A stretch of DNA of 64,000 nucleotides from assembly GCF_040706535.1 (NCBI RefSeq), contig NZ_JAPDRJ010000001.1, positions 2,170,001 through 2,234,000 on the forward strand. Reading direction: 5' to 3'. Positions 1-9,065 of this stretch are shown piece after piece; position 1 is the first letter of the stretch; the number at the start of each line of letters is the position of its first letter. The translations under genes and the position numbers were made by a program. The DNA comes from Lentisalinibacter orientalis. Lineage in GTDB: Bacteria > Pseudomonadota > Gammaproteobacteria > Steroidobacterales > Woeseiaceae. A model generated the notes under the pieces. It saw only the letters and a program-made list of their open reading frames with translations. It did not search any database and had not been told where the DNA came from.

Positions 1-122
1 TGCTGATCGTCATTACTTCTATGCTATTTGCTGCAGTCCTGGCTTTCATAGTCGCTTATGTGCGCTTGCTCCTGCGCGTAAATCGGTCGATGCATCCCCA
101 ACAGCAGGCGTCTGCCGGCTAA
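1..122 (+). CDS. C-terminal end of a membrane protein, cut by the window edge
   Basis: An open frame enters from the left edge (codons in phase with base 3) and stops at TAA 120-122. The readable 39 residues begin with a strongly hydrophobic stretch of about 20 residues, then a basic RLLLRVNRS segment and a polar Gln/Ser tail. This is a single C-terminal transmembrane helix with a short cytoplasmic tail. That layout fits a chain-length determinant (Wzz-type) protein at the front of an O-antigen locus, and the next genes are flippase and polymerase candidates. The assignment is inference because too little of the protein is present. Confidence 0.5.
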   Translation, partial: LIVITSMLFAAVLAFIVAYVRLLLRVNRSMHPQQQASAG

Positions 123-126
123 GTTG

Positions 127-141
127 ACCGTGGACCACGGT
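127..141. repeat. 15-bp palindrome after the truncated gene
   Basis: ACCGTGG and CCACGGT form a perfect 7-bp inverted repeat around a single A, five bases after the stop of the truncated gene. It could be an operator for the following flippase operon or part of a weak terminator. No T-run follows it. Confidence 0.35.
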
Positions 142-290
142 AAATTGGATTCGAGACTAGTCGCTTCGACCATGCGTCGGTAGATTCACGGTCGCTTCTC
201 GTTTGGGTCTGTTGAGAACGTGTCATGGGCTGCATCGACACGGTGGCATCGTGATAGCGGCTGATCCGTGATGCGTGGCTAGACTGGATA

Positions 291-1610
291 TTGAGTGTGC
301 ACCGAAAGAGCGCGATCAGCATAGGGATTCGTCTTTCACATGCTGCGTTGGGTTACCTAGTCGCGGTCCTATTGGCGAGATTTCTTGGTCTAGAGCAATT
401 CGGCGTCTATAGCTTTGCGTTTGCTGCGGCTGGCATCGTAGCTATGCCACTACAACACGGCGTCGCTGCGCTGATCGTTCGTGAAACGAGTCGATTCAAA
501 GCGAGTAAGGATCCGGTCGGAAGAGCAGCCCTTTGGACTTGGGCGAATCGACTTGTGCGGATGGGCTCACTTTCGCTGCTTACTGTCGCGATAGTGATGC
601 TCTTCTTTGCGCAGCGTAATGTCCTAGCTGCATATGCGTGGCCTCTATTCTTCGCGTTCGCGCTCGTGCCGATCGTGTTGTTCGGCGCAGTGCGTTCAGC
701 CGTGTTGATCGGGTTACGTCACGTTGCTCTGGGCCAATTGCCAGAGTACGTGATTCGTCCCCTCGTCTTAATCTTCCTGATCGCTCTGATGCAAGCCGGC
801 GTCACTAGGATCATGCCGACAGCCTCGCTAGCGATGCTGCTATATGCTGTGGCAGCTACCATATCTCTTTCGTTTGCATCAGCCTTCCTTAAGCGAGTCG
901 GGGCGCGTCACGGTCGAAGAACTCCGGACCCGACTCAGGTCAAGAACTGGTATAGGGCGCTGGGACCGTTGGTCGTCGTATCTGGAGTGCACTATTTTGT
1001 CTCTTACTCGGATTTGCTGTTGCTGGGAATATTAAGCACAAGCAAAGATGTCGGCCTTTATCGGGCCGCAAGTCAGACTGCTCTTTTCATTCCCTTCGTG
1101 CTACAAGCGGTGAATGCAATATTGGCTCCGATATTTGCAGGCTGCCACCATCGCGGCGATACGCGTTCGCTGCAAGAAGCCATCTCGCGGGGCAACTCTC
1201 TAATCGTTGGTCTCACCATTCCGTTATTCATTGTCGTTGTTCTCTTTGGTGCTTGGATTCTAGGCACGCTCTTCGGTGCGGAGTTCGGGCAGGCATACTC
1301 TGCTCTTTGCATTTTGGCTGTGGCGCAGTTCATCAACGTCCTGGCAGGCCCGGTAGCATATCTATTGACGATGACGGGGCACGAATCCCGAGCGGCTCGC
1401 GTCCTAGTCTTGTGCGCCGCTCTAAATTTGGTTCTCAACGTGTTACTCATTCCGCGATATGGACTTGTCGGGGCAGCGGTAGCTTCCGCACTAAGCATTT
1501 CGGCGTCTAACCTGATTATGCTAGGACTTGTCAAGAACCTATTGAGCGTCGATTCGTCAATTATTGGAGTGCTCTTGTCCAGAGGTTCCCAGAGCGGGAG
1601 AAAACCATGA
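291..1610 (+). CDS. wzx: Wzx-like polysaccharide flippase
   Basis: A 439-residue protein made almost entirely of hydrophobic segments, about 12 predicted helices, with a basic loop near residues 205-215. Length and helix count fit Wzx/MVF-type flippases, which move undecaprenyl-linked repeat units across the inner membrane. The N-terminal pattern, a Gly/Arg-rich start and then LLARFLGLEQFGVYSFAFA, is typical of this family. The start is TTG at 291; no better codon with a Shine-Dalgarno is evident, so the first residues are uncertain. It overlaps the following sulfotransferase by 4 bp (ATGA), so the two are probably translated together. The family assignment rests on overall pattern; substrate specificity cannot be read. 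Confidence 0.75.
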   Translation: MSVHRKSAISIGIRLSHAALGYLVAVLLARFLGLEQFGVYSFAFAAAGIVAMPLQHGVAALIVRETSRFKASKDPVGRAALWTWANRLVRMGSLSLLTVAIVMLFFAQRNVLAAYAWPLFFAFALVPIVLFGAVRSAVLIGLRHVALGQLPEYVIRPLVLIFLIALMQAGVTRIMPTASLAMLLYAVAATISLSFASAFLKRVGARHGRRTPDPTQVKNWYRALGPLVVVSGVHYFVSYSDLLLLGILSTSKDVGLYRAASQTALFIPFVLQAVNAILAPIFAGCHHRGDTRSLQEAISRGNSLIVGLTIPLFIVVVLFGAWILGTLFGAEFGQAYSALCILAVAQFINVLAGPVAYLLTMTGHESRAARVLVLCAALNLVLNVLLIPRYGLVGAAVASALSISASNLIMLGLVKNLLSVDSSIIGVLLSRGSQSGRKP

Positions 1611-2479
1611 ACGCGTTTCCGCATTTCATTGTCATCGGTGCCCAAAAAGCTGGTACTACGTCAATGCATGCGTGGTTGAGCGCCAGTCCAACGATATCAA
1701 TGCCAGTTGAAAAGGAACTCCAGTTTTTTAGCAACGAAGACGAGTATGCCCGGGGCATGGATTACTACCGTAGCCTATTTCCCCATGCGAGCGATTCGTT
1801 GATCCTCGGAGAAGCGTCACCACAATACTTGTGCTCTAAGAAGGCGTCAGAGCGCATCAAGTTTCACTGCCCCGGCACCAAGCTAATCGCTGTTCTTAGA
1901 GATCCAGTCGAACGAGCACTATCGCATTACCGAATGACTGTCCGTCGAGGTCGGACACGTCAATCTCTTGATGCCTGTATCGACGAGCTTCTGGTGAAAG
2001 CCGGAGAGGAAGTCGATGAACCGGATATGGATCATGATTTCCTGGCGGTCGGTTTGTATGGCCGTCAGTTGACGAGATTTGCGCAGATGGCGGACCGCGG
2101 TCAACTCCGCGTCTACTTTCTTGAAGAGTTGATTGGTGACTCAAGACCATTGGCCGCGGATATCCAAGAGTATCTGTCGCCAGATGCGGTGCTACGTCTG
2201 GGCGAATTCCCGCATGCGCATCGCGGTGGCACTGCCCGGTTTGGGCGTCTTGATCGTGTTTTGCGCTCAAACGGAGCAGTACGCGCGTGTGCCCGGTTCC
2301 TGCTGACGCCCTCGCAGCGCAAGGCTTTGAGGTTCCGATACGAGACGCACTTCAGTGTGCGGGCTGAGGATGCTCCTGAAGTCTTGAGCCAACAGACTAG
2401 GGAACGACTACACGAATATTTCTCCGCCGACAGGATTTTACTGGAACGATTTATCGGCCGAAGAGCCCCGTGGGTCTAG
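1607..2479 (+). CDS. Sulfotransferase family protein
   Basis: A 290-residue soluble protein with the two PAPS-binding signatures of sulfotransferases. The 5'-phosphosulfate loop is GAQKAGTTSMHAWL at residues 11-24, and the 3'-phosphate motif is RDPVERALSHY near residues 98-108. These enzymes move sulfate from PAPS to a hydroxyl or amine. Encoded between a flippase and a GT2, its likely acceptor is a sugar of the O-antigen or capsule repeat unit. The start ATG overlaps the flippase stop. No PAPS synthesis genes are in the window. A sulfated glycan is inference; the family call is firm. Confidence 0.85.
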   Translation: MNAFPHFIVIGAQKAGTTSMHAWLSASPTISMPVEKELQFFSNEDEYARGMDYYRSLFPHASDSLILGEASPQYLCSKKASERIKFHCPGTKLIAVLRDPVERALSHYRMTVRRGRTRQSLDACIDELLVKAGEEVDEPDMDHDFLAVGLYGRQLTRFAQMADRGQLRVYFLEELIGDSRPLAADIQEYLSPDAVLRLGEFPHAHRGGTARFGRLDRVLRSNGAVRACARFLLTPSQRKALRFRYETHFSVRAEDAPEVLSQQTRERLHEYFSADRILLERFIGRRAPWV

Positions 2480-2491
2480 CAGGTTTTTGCG

Positions 2492-3352
2492 ATGAGTATT
2501 ATTGGTGTCTCGGTGCTGAATTACGTCGACTACGAAGCTACTCTGAAGTGCCTGGCGAGCTTCGCAAGATGTGACCCACTCCCGGATTATATTGTGGTTG
2601 TCGACAATGCGTCTCCGAATCAATCGTGGGAGAGACTCACAGAAGAATGCAAGAATCTCAAGAATACTCGCTTAATTCGCGCACCGAGAAACGGAGGATT
2701 CTCTTATGGGCACAATATCGGTATACGGTACTTGCGCGACCGAGGTGTCGATCATGTAATCCTCGCGACGAGCGACACAGAGGTCGTAAGTACCGAAATA
2801 ATTAGGGTGTTCGGAGCTGAAGCAACGGAAACTGTGGGAATTATTGGGCCAACGATTTATGTCCCGAATGGGTCCGAACAAAACCCATCGGTTTGGCAGT
2901 TGGACATGCGCTATTGGGCAGCTTTAGCGTGGTTTATGTGGGGAAGGCCGGGAAGGTCGCTCTGGACCTCGATTAGGGGGCATTTTCCAAGGAAGAGGGC
3001 ACTAGTCAGTGGAGAACCGAGTACGGATTCGTTGACGGTATATAAGCTGCATGGTGCGTTTTTTATGCTAACGAGAGCATTCTTGAATCGCTATCCTCAG
3101 TTGGATGAGGATCTATTTATGTTCGGTGAGGAGGATCTCCTGGCGTGGCGTAGCCGTGAGGCGGGACTAAAGCTCCGGTTCGTTCCAAGAGTTCGAATTC
3201 GTCATCAGAACGATTCGAGTATAAACGCGAGCCAAGCGGACCAAGCTACGAGTTTCGTAGCCGAGCAGGAGGCGCGGGCGGCAAAGGTCTTGAAGACCAA
3301 AATACCTCTGTGGCGCCTACTGTACTCAGCGGTGACAGAACAGCTGAGATGA
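2492..3352 (+). CDS. Glycosyltransferase family 2
   Basis: A 286-residue GT-A fold transferase. It shows the N-terminal nucleotide-sugar segment VVDNASPNQS (about residues 36-45), a TSDTEV acidic motif (about 93-98) in the place of the metal-binding DxD, and a C-terminal FGEEDLLAWRSREAG motif like the (E/D)D of rhamnosyltransferase-type GT2 enzymes. No transmembrane segment is evident. It probably adds one sugar to the lipid-linked repeat unit in the cytoplasm. It lies 12 bp after the sulfotransferase and 1 bp before the polymerase-like gene, in one operon. The donor sugar cannot be inferred. Confidence 0.85.
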   Translation: MSIIGVSVLNYVDYEATLKCLASFARCDPLPDYIVVVDNASPNQSWERLTEECKNLKNTRLIRAPRNGGFSYGHNIGIRYLRDRGVDHVILATSDTEVVSTEIIRVFGAEATETVGIIGPTIYVPNGSEQNPSVWQLDMRYWAALAWFMWGRPGRSLWTSIRGHFPRKRALVSGEPSTDSLTVYKLHGAFFMLTRAFLNRYPQLDEDLFMFGEEDLLAWRSREAGLKLRFVPRVRIRHQNDSSINASQADQATSFVAEQEARAAKVLKTKIPLWRLLYSAVTEQLR

Positions 3353-3353
3353 C

Positions 3354-4664
3354 GTGATGCTCTGGTTAGCGTTTGTCGTGATTCTCGCCGCCAGCCTATT
3401 TAGTGGGCGAGTTTTGCTAGTTAACGGCATGCGAGAGATTCTCGCCCCTTTGACTGCCTGGCATCTGTTCTTACTGGTCTTGATGTATCCGCGGCTCTTC
3501 ATGTTGTTGTGGATGGATGCGAAGTTTCGCTGGTTGCCGGGAACCACGCCTAATGAACGGGCGGTGGGCTGCCTTCTCCTGATTGCCCTGGCGGTGATTG
3601 CGACGATTGCCCTGCATTCGGGCTCATGGGTAAGTAAGCAGCGGAAGGCTGTGTCAGTAAAGGCGATAAGGTACTCCGCCGCTCTCTCACTTGTTCCGTG
3701 GCTTCTCGGCCTTGCAGGACTTTCGGCGTATATCGTGCTTCTTGGCGGTATCTCGACAGTCGCTTCGTCCCTGTCTGAGTCAAAGTCGGTTCGGGGTGGA
3801 GGCGTCATTTTAATGCTCTCGTCCCTAACCTGGATCGCGGCGCCAATGGTAATTGCAGGACGAGCGCGCGTAGAGAGTCTGAACCGGACTTGGTTCGCCT
3901 GGATATTGTTCGGAACAACGTGTGCCGTTACTGCGGTGTATGGCCGGGCGACTCCAATAGTATGGGGAGCACTTCTGTTTGTCGCGACGAGCTATTTCGG
4001 CCAGCAAAAAATCGATTTCCGAAAAGCTCTGCCACTGCTAGTGCTAGCGATCCTCACTTTCGTTAGCTTCAAGGCATTTCGGTTGGCCGGCTCCTGGGAG
4101 CGAGACGTTGGAACCCTATTTGGATACGCTGGTCTTTATACGGAATTTCTCATCAGCGATGGTGGAGAGCAGGCGATCACAGACATGTCGGTGCGACTCT
4201 TGCTATGGGGGGACGCGGAATTCCCGCTCGGAAGCTTTTGGTACAGATGGATCGCTTGGCCCGTTGAGCTCACGCCTCGATCATTGTTTCCGTTTGATAT
4301 TACGCCGGTGACCATAGGGCGAGAAATGTACTGGTGGGCTACGAGAAACGTGGACGTAGATGCGGGCGCGCCGATATTCGGTTTTGTCTCGGCGTATAAG
4401 ACTGCGGGGATAGGCCTCGTGATTGCCGTCTATTTCTTGTTTGGGCTGGTGACAGAGCGTCTTCACCAGAGGGCATCATCAGGGCGGCTCGCGAGTGTTG
4501 TGGGTTATGTGATGTCGCTTTGCCTATTATTGTTCTTTTCGCGACTCGGAGATTTCTCCGCCTCGGTTGTGCAGGTGATCGTGCTGGGAGCAGCGCCTTT
4601 GCTGTTCCTGTTGTTTGTCGATTCTCAAGAGTATATAGAGAGGGCAGGTACTCGGTCACCCTAA
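3354..4664 (+). CDS. wzy: Wzy-like O-antigen polymerase (multi-pass membrane protein)
   Basis: A 436-residue, highly hydrophobic protein with about 11-12 predicted helices and a large polar loop around residues 270-340. This is the usual build of Wzy and related oligosaccharide-repeat polymerases. Wzy sequences diverge so much that the call depends on topology and on context: a flippase, glycosyltransferases and no other polymerase candidate lie nearby. Translation may start at GTG 3354 or at ATG 3357, and both adjoin the stop of the GT2. It ends 15 bp before the stop of a convergent methyltransferase gene, closing the first operon. Confidence 0.65.
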   Translation: MMLWLAFVVILAASLFSGRVLLVNGMREILAPLTAWHLFLLVLMYPRLFMLLWMDAKFRWLPGTTPNERAVGCLLLIALAVIATIALHSGSWVSKQRKAVSVKAIRYSAALSLVPWLLGLAGLSAYIVLLGGISTVASSLSESKSVRGGGVILMLSSLTWIAAPMVIAGRARVESLNRTWFAWILFGTTCAVTAVYGRATPIVWGALLFVATSYFGQQKIDFRKALPLLVLAILTFVSFKAFRLAGSWERDVGTLFGYAGLYTEFLISDGGEQAITDMSVRLLLWGDAEFPLGSFWYRWIAWPVELTPRSLFPFDITPVTIGREMYWWATRNVDVDAGAPIFGFVSAYKTAGIGLVIAVYFLFGLVTERLHQRASSGRLASVVGYVMSLCLLLFFSRLGDFSASVVQVIVLGAAPLLFLLFVDSQEYIERAGTRSP

Positions 4665-4678
4665 AGGGGATCGCGTAC

Positions 4679-5413
4679 TCATTTGGTCGCTTCTATGTAA
4701 AGAGAGCCGGGCTTATAAGGCTCACCAGAGCCCAGCGTATCCAGACCAATTGCAGACCATTCCGGAATTTCGCTCTCGCGATGAGTGACTCGACGTGGAT
4801 TCCGGTAACCGGCATCGGCTAGCTTCTGCCGCAAGGTGATTTCGTCGTACATCCACTGATGTGTCTCGCCACGCCTTCGGGCGTCTCCAAACACTGCGGT
4901 TTCCAGTAGTCTTCGTGGTGCGGATTGTCCGCTCGTTCCGGCAGCAGTGCGGCGCACACTCTGCTCGATCAAAGCACCAAGCTTGGTGTCGTGCGAGCGA
5001 TTCAATTCCGGGTCAACGGCTCGCCGACACTCTTCGAGGCTGCCTAGATACTCGCGGGCGAGGCTTTCCATATCGGGGACCACGATTCTGTGAATGCCAC
5101 CGGCCTTCAGCACTCTGTGGACCTCTCGCAGAAAGGCTTCGGCGTCTTCGCGGTCGAGGTGTTCGAGCATATGGGAGTGATAAACGGCATCCACGGTCTC
5201 GTCACGATACGGTATCCCACTCCGCAGATCATGTACGACTATGTTGTCCGGGAGCGACCGCAGCCTGCGAAGTCGATCTGGCCCAAGAAAGGAGGAGGCG
5301 AGCGAGGTAGCCCAGCGATGCTGCCTCAACCTCAAAAGAGGAGACCAGTCGATATTCACGACCGAGAAATGATCACTTGTGCGAGCGCCGCACCCCAAGT
5401 TTAGTATGAGCAA
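4679..5413 (-). CDS. SAM-dependent methyltransferase (class I)
   Basis: A 244-residue protein beginning directly with the SAM-binding glycine loop LILNLGCGARTSDHF. Then come the acidic post-I region, YHSHMLEHLDREDAEAFLREV and LKAGGIHRIVVPD, the standard order of class I (Methyltransf_11 type) enzymes. Such proteins in O-antigen loci methylate a sugar or cap the chain end. The start is TTG at 5413, supported by a strong GGAGGA ribosome-binding site about 7 bases upstream on the minus strand. It is transcribed with the upstream GT4 on the same strand, 20 bp apart, and is convergent with the polymerase. The substrate is unknown. Confidence 0.8.
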   Translation of the reverse strand: MLILNLGCGARTSDHFSVVNIDWSPLLRLRQHRWATSLASSFLGPDRLRRLRSLPDNIVVHDLRSGIPYRDETVDAVYHSHMLEHLDREDAEAFLREVHRVLKAGGIHRIVVPDMESLAREYLGSLEECRRAVDPELNRSHDTKLGALIEQSVRRTAAGTSGQSAPRRLLETAVFGDARRRGETHQWMYDEITLRQKLADAGYRNPRRVTHRESEIPEWSAIGLDTLGSGEPYKPGSLYIEATK

Positions 5414-5433
5414 ACTAGTTCCTCCATGTAAGG

Positions 5434-6564
5434 CTAAATCGCATTCTCATCGAGCACTCTGTTGATCCACGTCTGTGAGTCGATTGCATTCTCTTTAGCG
5501 ATTCGCCCGGAACGCTCGGCGTAGACGGCATAATTTTCAATCAAATGAGAAATCGCCGCCCTCCATGACGAGAAATCTCGTGGTTCAAAAGTTATAACAT
5601 TTTCTTGCCCAAAAGCACGGCCGTATGGTCGGTCGGCGACCAAAATGGGAAGGGAAAAGCAGGCGCCTTCCAGAAGTCCGTTTCCGAATGTCTCGCTTTC
5701 TGAGGGGAACACTATCGCGTAACTTTCGGCGTACCACCTGAAAAGCTCAACTCTGGTGACTTCTCCAATATTGACGAATACTTCGCCGAGCTTTGAGTCG
5801 CCTGCGCGTTGTAGCAGACGTCTTGTTGACGTGCTTTCCGCAATTGTGGTTACAAATTGCAGGCTGTGGCTTGCAAGAAACTCTCTTGAATTCTTCGCGA
5901 ACTCAATCAGGAGATGGTGGTTCTTGTGTTCATACCACCGGCTTGGATAGATTAGGATTTTGCGTTGCAAGGGGCGACTTGCATGTACGGACCGGCCGCC
6001 TACGAGAAATTGGTCAATTGGGTTAGGTGCTACGACGACGGAGGATTGAGAGATTGCCCATCGAGTGCATAGAATTCGTTTCATCTGCCCGCTTTGCACC
6101 ACCCAGTGTTTAGTACATCGAGTCGTAAGCAGGAAAAGGAAGCGACGTGCTGCTTCCTGCAGCCGCCGCCGTATTGGGAGCTGCTCCGCATCTCGACGCG
6201 TCATCTCCAAGAGATACGGATGGCGCACTAATACGGTTTTTGGGCATCGAAATCGTCGCACCGAATAGTTTCCAAGAACGATAAGATGGCGCGGTTTTAG
6301 TCGTCGGATTAGCCTCGGGAGCGTGAATAGCTCAAACAGTACCCTGTGTAGGCGCTGGAGTCCTGGTGGGGCCTCGATGTACATCACCCTGACTCGATCG
6401 TTGCTGTGACCAAAATCGAGGCCGGGAAGTTTGGGTACGAGGAAGACGTAGACTTGCTTAGACGGTGAACGCCCCAGCTGGTCGATCATCAAGCGCGTAA
6501 TGTTGTATGTGCCGGCGCTTTTGGCGTTGATGGCGTTTAGGACGATCGGGGCATCATTGTTCAT
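5434..6564 (-). CDS. Glycosyltransferase family 4
   Basis: A 376-residue GT-B transferase. The C-terminal half carries the family hallmarks: PSRWYEHKNHHLLIEF (start of the donor-binding domain) and FPSESETFGNGLLEGA, holding the EX7E pair that contacts the nucleotide sugar. The N-terminal half holds a positively charged acceptor surface, RRLKPRHLIVLGNYSVRRF. It forms a two-gene minus-strand unit with the methyltransferase and diverges from the GT4 at 6849. The 284-bp divergent gap shows no clear promoter hexamers or conserved operator to my reading. Donor and acceptor are unknown. Confidence 0.85.
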   Translation of the reverse strand: MNNDAPIVLNAINAKSAGTYNITRLMIDQLGRSPSKQVYVFLVPKLPGLDFGHSNDRVRVMYIEAPPGLQRLHRVLFELFTLPRLIRRLKPRHLIVLGNYSVRRFRCPKTVLVRHPYLLEMTRRDAEQLPIRRRLQEAARRFLFLLTTRCTKHWVVQSGQMKRILCTRWAISQSSVVVAPNPIDQFLVGGRSVHASRPLQRKILIYPSRWYEHKNHHLLIEFAKNSREFLASHSLQFVTTIAESTSTRRLLQRAGDSKLGEVFVNIGEVTRVELFRWYAESYAIVFPSESETFGNGLLEGACFSLPILVADRPYGRAFGQENVITFEPRDFSSWRAAISHLIENYAVYAERSGRIAKENAIDSQTWINRVLDENAI

Positions 6565-6848
6565 AAGGGCAACGGTGTCCGCTGAGGTGTTAGGTGTTCT
6601 CCCCCGGAGGCGAGCATATCAGGCTGTGGTGCGGCGGAAAATTGTCTGCCATTTATCGTAGAATTGTCATGCGATATTAGCCGAGTAGAAACTTCGTGGG
6701 TGGAGTATCGCGGCGCCGGCGGTTGGTGTCTGGCTGACACATTGCTACCGCACTCACTCGGTGTCGGCAGCTATCCGACTGAAACAGGTTGGCAATTCGA
6801 CGATTGCTACGTGCTTTCTATTAACAACTGATGGCGGACTGACATTGT

Positions 6849-8105
6849 ATGGACAGTGACGGGATATCTTTTCAGGTCATGCTGATTGAGCAGTTTTTCT
6901 ACCCGGAAGGCTGGTCTGGCGCTGAGATTCCGCGGAGCATAGCGATCCACTTGGCATCGCGAGGTATTCATGTCCGAGCCCTTTGCGGTTCAGATCAATA
7001 TGCTTTCGTGAAAGATCAGGCGTCGGAAAATCCCGAAGAGTATGGGGTCAAGATTGTCCGCGTTCCACGACTTATTCGAAGCGCGGGAATCCATCGTTAC
7101 AAATTGCTCCGGCAATTGTGGTTCTATCTGGCATCCTTGCCAATGCTCTTGTTTCGCAGTCCACCGACTGTGTATGTCAGTCAGACCAATCCTCCGTTAA
7201 TGCCTGCCATCGTAGCAGCGGTCGCACTAATCCACCGTAGAGATTTCGTACTCATCGCGATGGACCTCTATCCGGAGGTTATGTTCGCCCATGGAATGGC
7301 CCGTATGGACTCTCTCTTCGGAAGATTCGTTTCGAAGCTCATGGGCTGGGCATACGGGCGCGCGACCAAGGTGATTGCGCTGGGGCCGTCCATGAAGGAG
7401 AGATTGCTAGAGAAGGGTGTGGCATCGGACAAAGTGGAAATCATCTCCAATTGGGCAACCGGAGATGTCGATATTGTTCGAGGGCCGGCGAATACGCTGG
7501 CGGCGAAGTGGGGATTAACAGACTTTCCCGTTATTCTGTACTCTGGAAATATCGGCATATCTCATGACATTTCGGCCCCGATTCTAGCGTTCGAGAAAGC
7601 GTTGGTCAGTGCTTCGGCATTGCGGCTATTGTTTATTGGCAGCGGTACGCGTCTCCAGGAAGCCAAGTCTTTGGTCAGTCAGAGAGGCCTTGAAGATCGA
7701 GTCCAATTTCGAGGTCTGGTGCCCATAGATCAGTTGCCAGAGTCTATCGGGGTCGCGAGTGTCGCGTTGGTTACACTTAATCCCGGTTTCGAAGGATTGG
7801 TGGTTCCGAGTAAGCTTCTTGGCTATATGGCCCGTGGCGTCCCAACCGTTTATATCGGGCCACCGTCCGATGTCTCGCACCTGATTGAGGTTTCTGGCGG
7901 GGGGGTGGTCTATTCCAACGATGACACGGACGGAATAGCAAGGTTCTTCGCGTCAATTGGGGACAATCCCGACGCGCTGCATACGCTCGGCAGTAATGCT
8001 CGGCGATATTATAATGCGCACCTTTCGAAAGAACTTGGTCTTTCGCAATACTATGACGTGATCTGCGAGGCCGCGACGGCTGAATCGCGTTCGCGTAAGG
8101 TCTGA
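6849..8105 (+). CDS. WbuB-like glycosyltransferase family 4
   Basis: A 418-residue GT-B enzyme opening with a flexible acceptor loop, EQFFYPEGWSGAEIPRSIA. It has an early membrane-associated helix near residues 90-105 (YVSQTNPPLMPAIVAAVALI) and the C-terminal donor site VPSKLLGYMARGVPTVYIG. The pattern matches WbuB/WbnE-like enzymes, described as N-acetyl-fucosamine or related amino-sugar transferases. That fits the following reductase and 4,6-dehydratase genes, which make 6-deoxy-HexNAc donors. It is the first gene of a plus-strand unit. The donor assignment is inference from relatives. Confidence 0.75.
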   Translation: MDSDGISFQVMLIEQFFYPEGWSGAEIPRSIAIHLASRGIHVRALCGSDQYAFVKDQASENPEEYGVKIVRVPRLIRSAGIHRYKLLRQLWFYLASLPMLLFRSPPTVYVSQTNPPLMPAIVAAVALIHRRDFVLIAMDLYPEVMFAHGMARMDSLFGRFVSKLMGWAYGRATKVIALGPSMKERLLEKGVASDKVEIISNWATGDVDIVRGPANTLAAKWGLTDFPVILYSGNIGISHDISAPILAFEKALVSASALRLLFIGSGTRLQEAKSLVSQRGLEDRVQFRGLVPIDQLPESIGVASVALVTLNPGFEGLVVPSKLLGYMARGVPTVYIGPPSDVSHLIEVSGGGVVYSNDDTDGIARFFASIGDNPDALHTLGSNARRYYNAHLSKELGLSQYYDVICEAATAESRSRKV

Positions 8106-8120
8106 CGGGCACAGTAATCA

Positions 8121-9050
8121 ATGTCTGTCATCGTAACCGGCGCTTCCGGATTTATCGGTCAGCACCTGTGTGCGAACCTGGATTCGTCGGGGATTTCGGT
8201 CCGACGCCTGGTACGCAGGGCGTGTGATGCTCCCGGTAGTGTGGTAATTGAGGATCTCGGCGCCCGGCCGAGCTTGGATGCGGTCCTGGAAGGTGTTGAT
8301 TGCATCGTGCATGCGGCAGGTTTGGCACATGGTAAAGCGTCTGGTGACGGGCAAGCAGACCTGGTACGGATAAACGTCAACGCCACTCGATGGTTGGCAG
8401 AGGAGGCGGTGGCAAAAGGGGTTAAGAGGTTTGTTTTTCTTAGCTCGATAGGGGTACTTGGAAGCCGCACGGAAGGAGGCGGTTCGCTGGATGAAAATTC
8501 GTTACCGAACCCTCTCGATCCCTATTCGGTATCAAAGAAAGATGCTGAAGTCGTTCTTCAGGATGTCGCAGTTCGGACCGGGCTTGAGGTCGTGATCGTG
8601 AGGCCTCCGTTGGTTTATGGACCTGGAGCCCCTGGTAACTTCTCCCGACTAGTTAAGCTGGTAGCGTCCGGGCTACCATTACCGCTTGCGAGTGTCGATA
8701 ATCGTCGGGCGGTTATAGGGATAGACAACCTTGTAGAGTTCTTGGTGCTCTGCATGAAACACCCGAATGCGGCCGGTCACTCGTTTCTTGTGTCCGATGG
8801 GCGCGACCTATCAACCCCTGAGTTCGTGCGAAAGATCGCGGCAGCGATGGGTCGGTCCGCGCATTTGTTCCCATGTCCGCCCCGCCTATTAGAGATCGCA
8901 GGAAAAGCCATCGGACGCTCGCCGGAGCTGCAGCGGTTGCTTGGGTCTCTCCAAGTAGATATTTCGCATACGAGGGAGAGATTGGGATGGAGTCCATCTA
9001 TGAGCATTGGTGAAAGCCTGCGTCGAGCTTTCGCAAGCCAGAGCAACTGA
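8121..9050 (+). CDS. NAD-dependent epimerase/dehydratase (WbpV-like 4-keto-sugar reductase)
   Basis: A 309-residue short-chain dehydrogenase of the extended type: GASGFIG dinucleotide loop at residues 7-13, SSIGVLG active-site strand, and the YSVSK pair (Tyr135/Lys139). It resembles WbpV/WbiG-type enzymes that reduce or epimerise UDP-4-keto-6-deoxy-GlcNAc to UDP-QuiNAc or UDP-FucNAc. The order reductase, initiating transferase, 4,6-dehydratase repeats the wbpV-wbpL-wbpM end of Pseudomonas O-antigen loci. The exact product cannot be told from sequence alone. It starts 15 bp after the GT4. Confidence 0.75.
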   Translation: MSVIVTGASGFIGQHLCANLDSSGISVRRLVRRACDAPGSVVIEDLGARPSLDAVLEGVDCIVHAAGLAHGKASGDGQADLVRINVNATRWLAEEAVAKGVKRFVFLSSIGVLGSRTEGGGSLDENSLPNPLDPYSVSKKDAEVVLQDVAVRTGLEVVIVRPPLVYGPGAPGNFSRLVKLVASGLPLPLASVDNRRAVIGIDNLVEFLVLCMKHPNAAGHSFLVSDGRDLSTPEFVRKIAAAMGRSAHLFPCPPRLLEIAGKAIGRSPELQRLLGSLQVDISHTRERLGWSPSMSIGESLRRAFASQSN

Positions 9051-9065
9051 CGTAGTGGAACCGAG

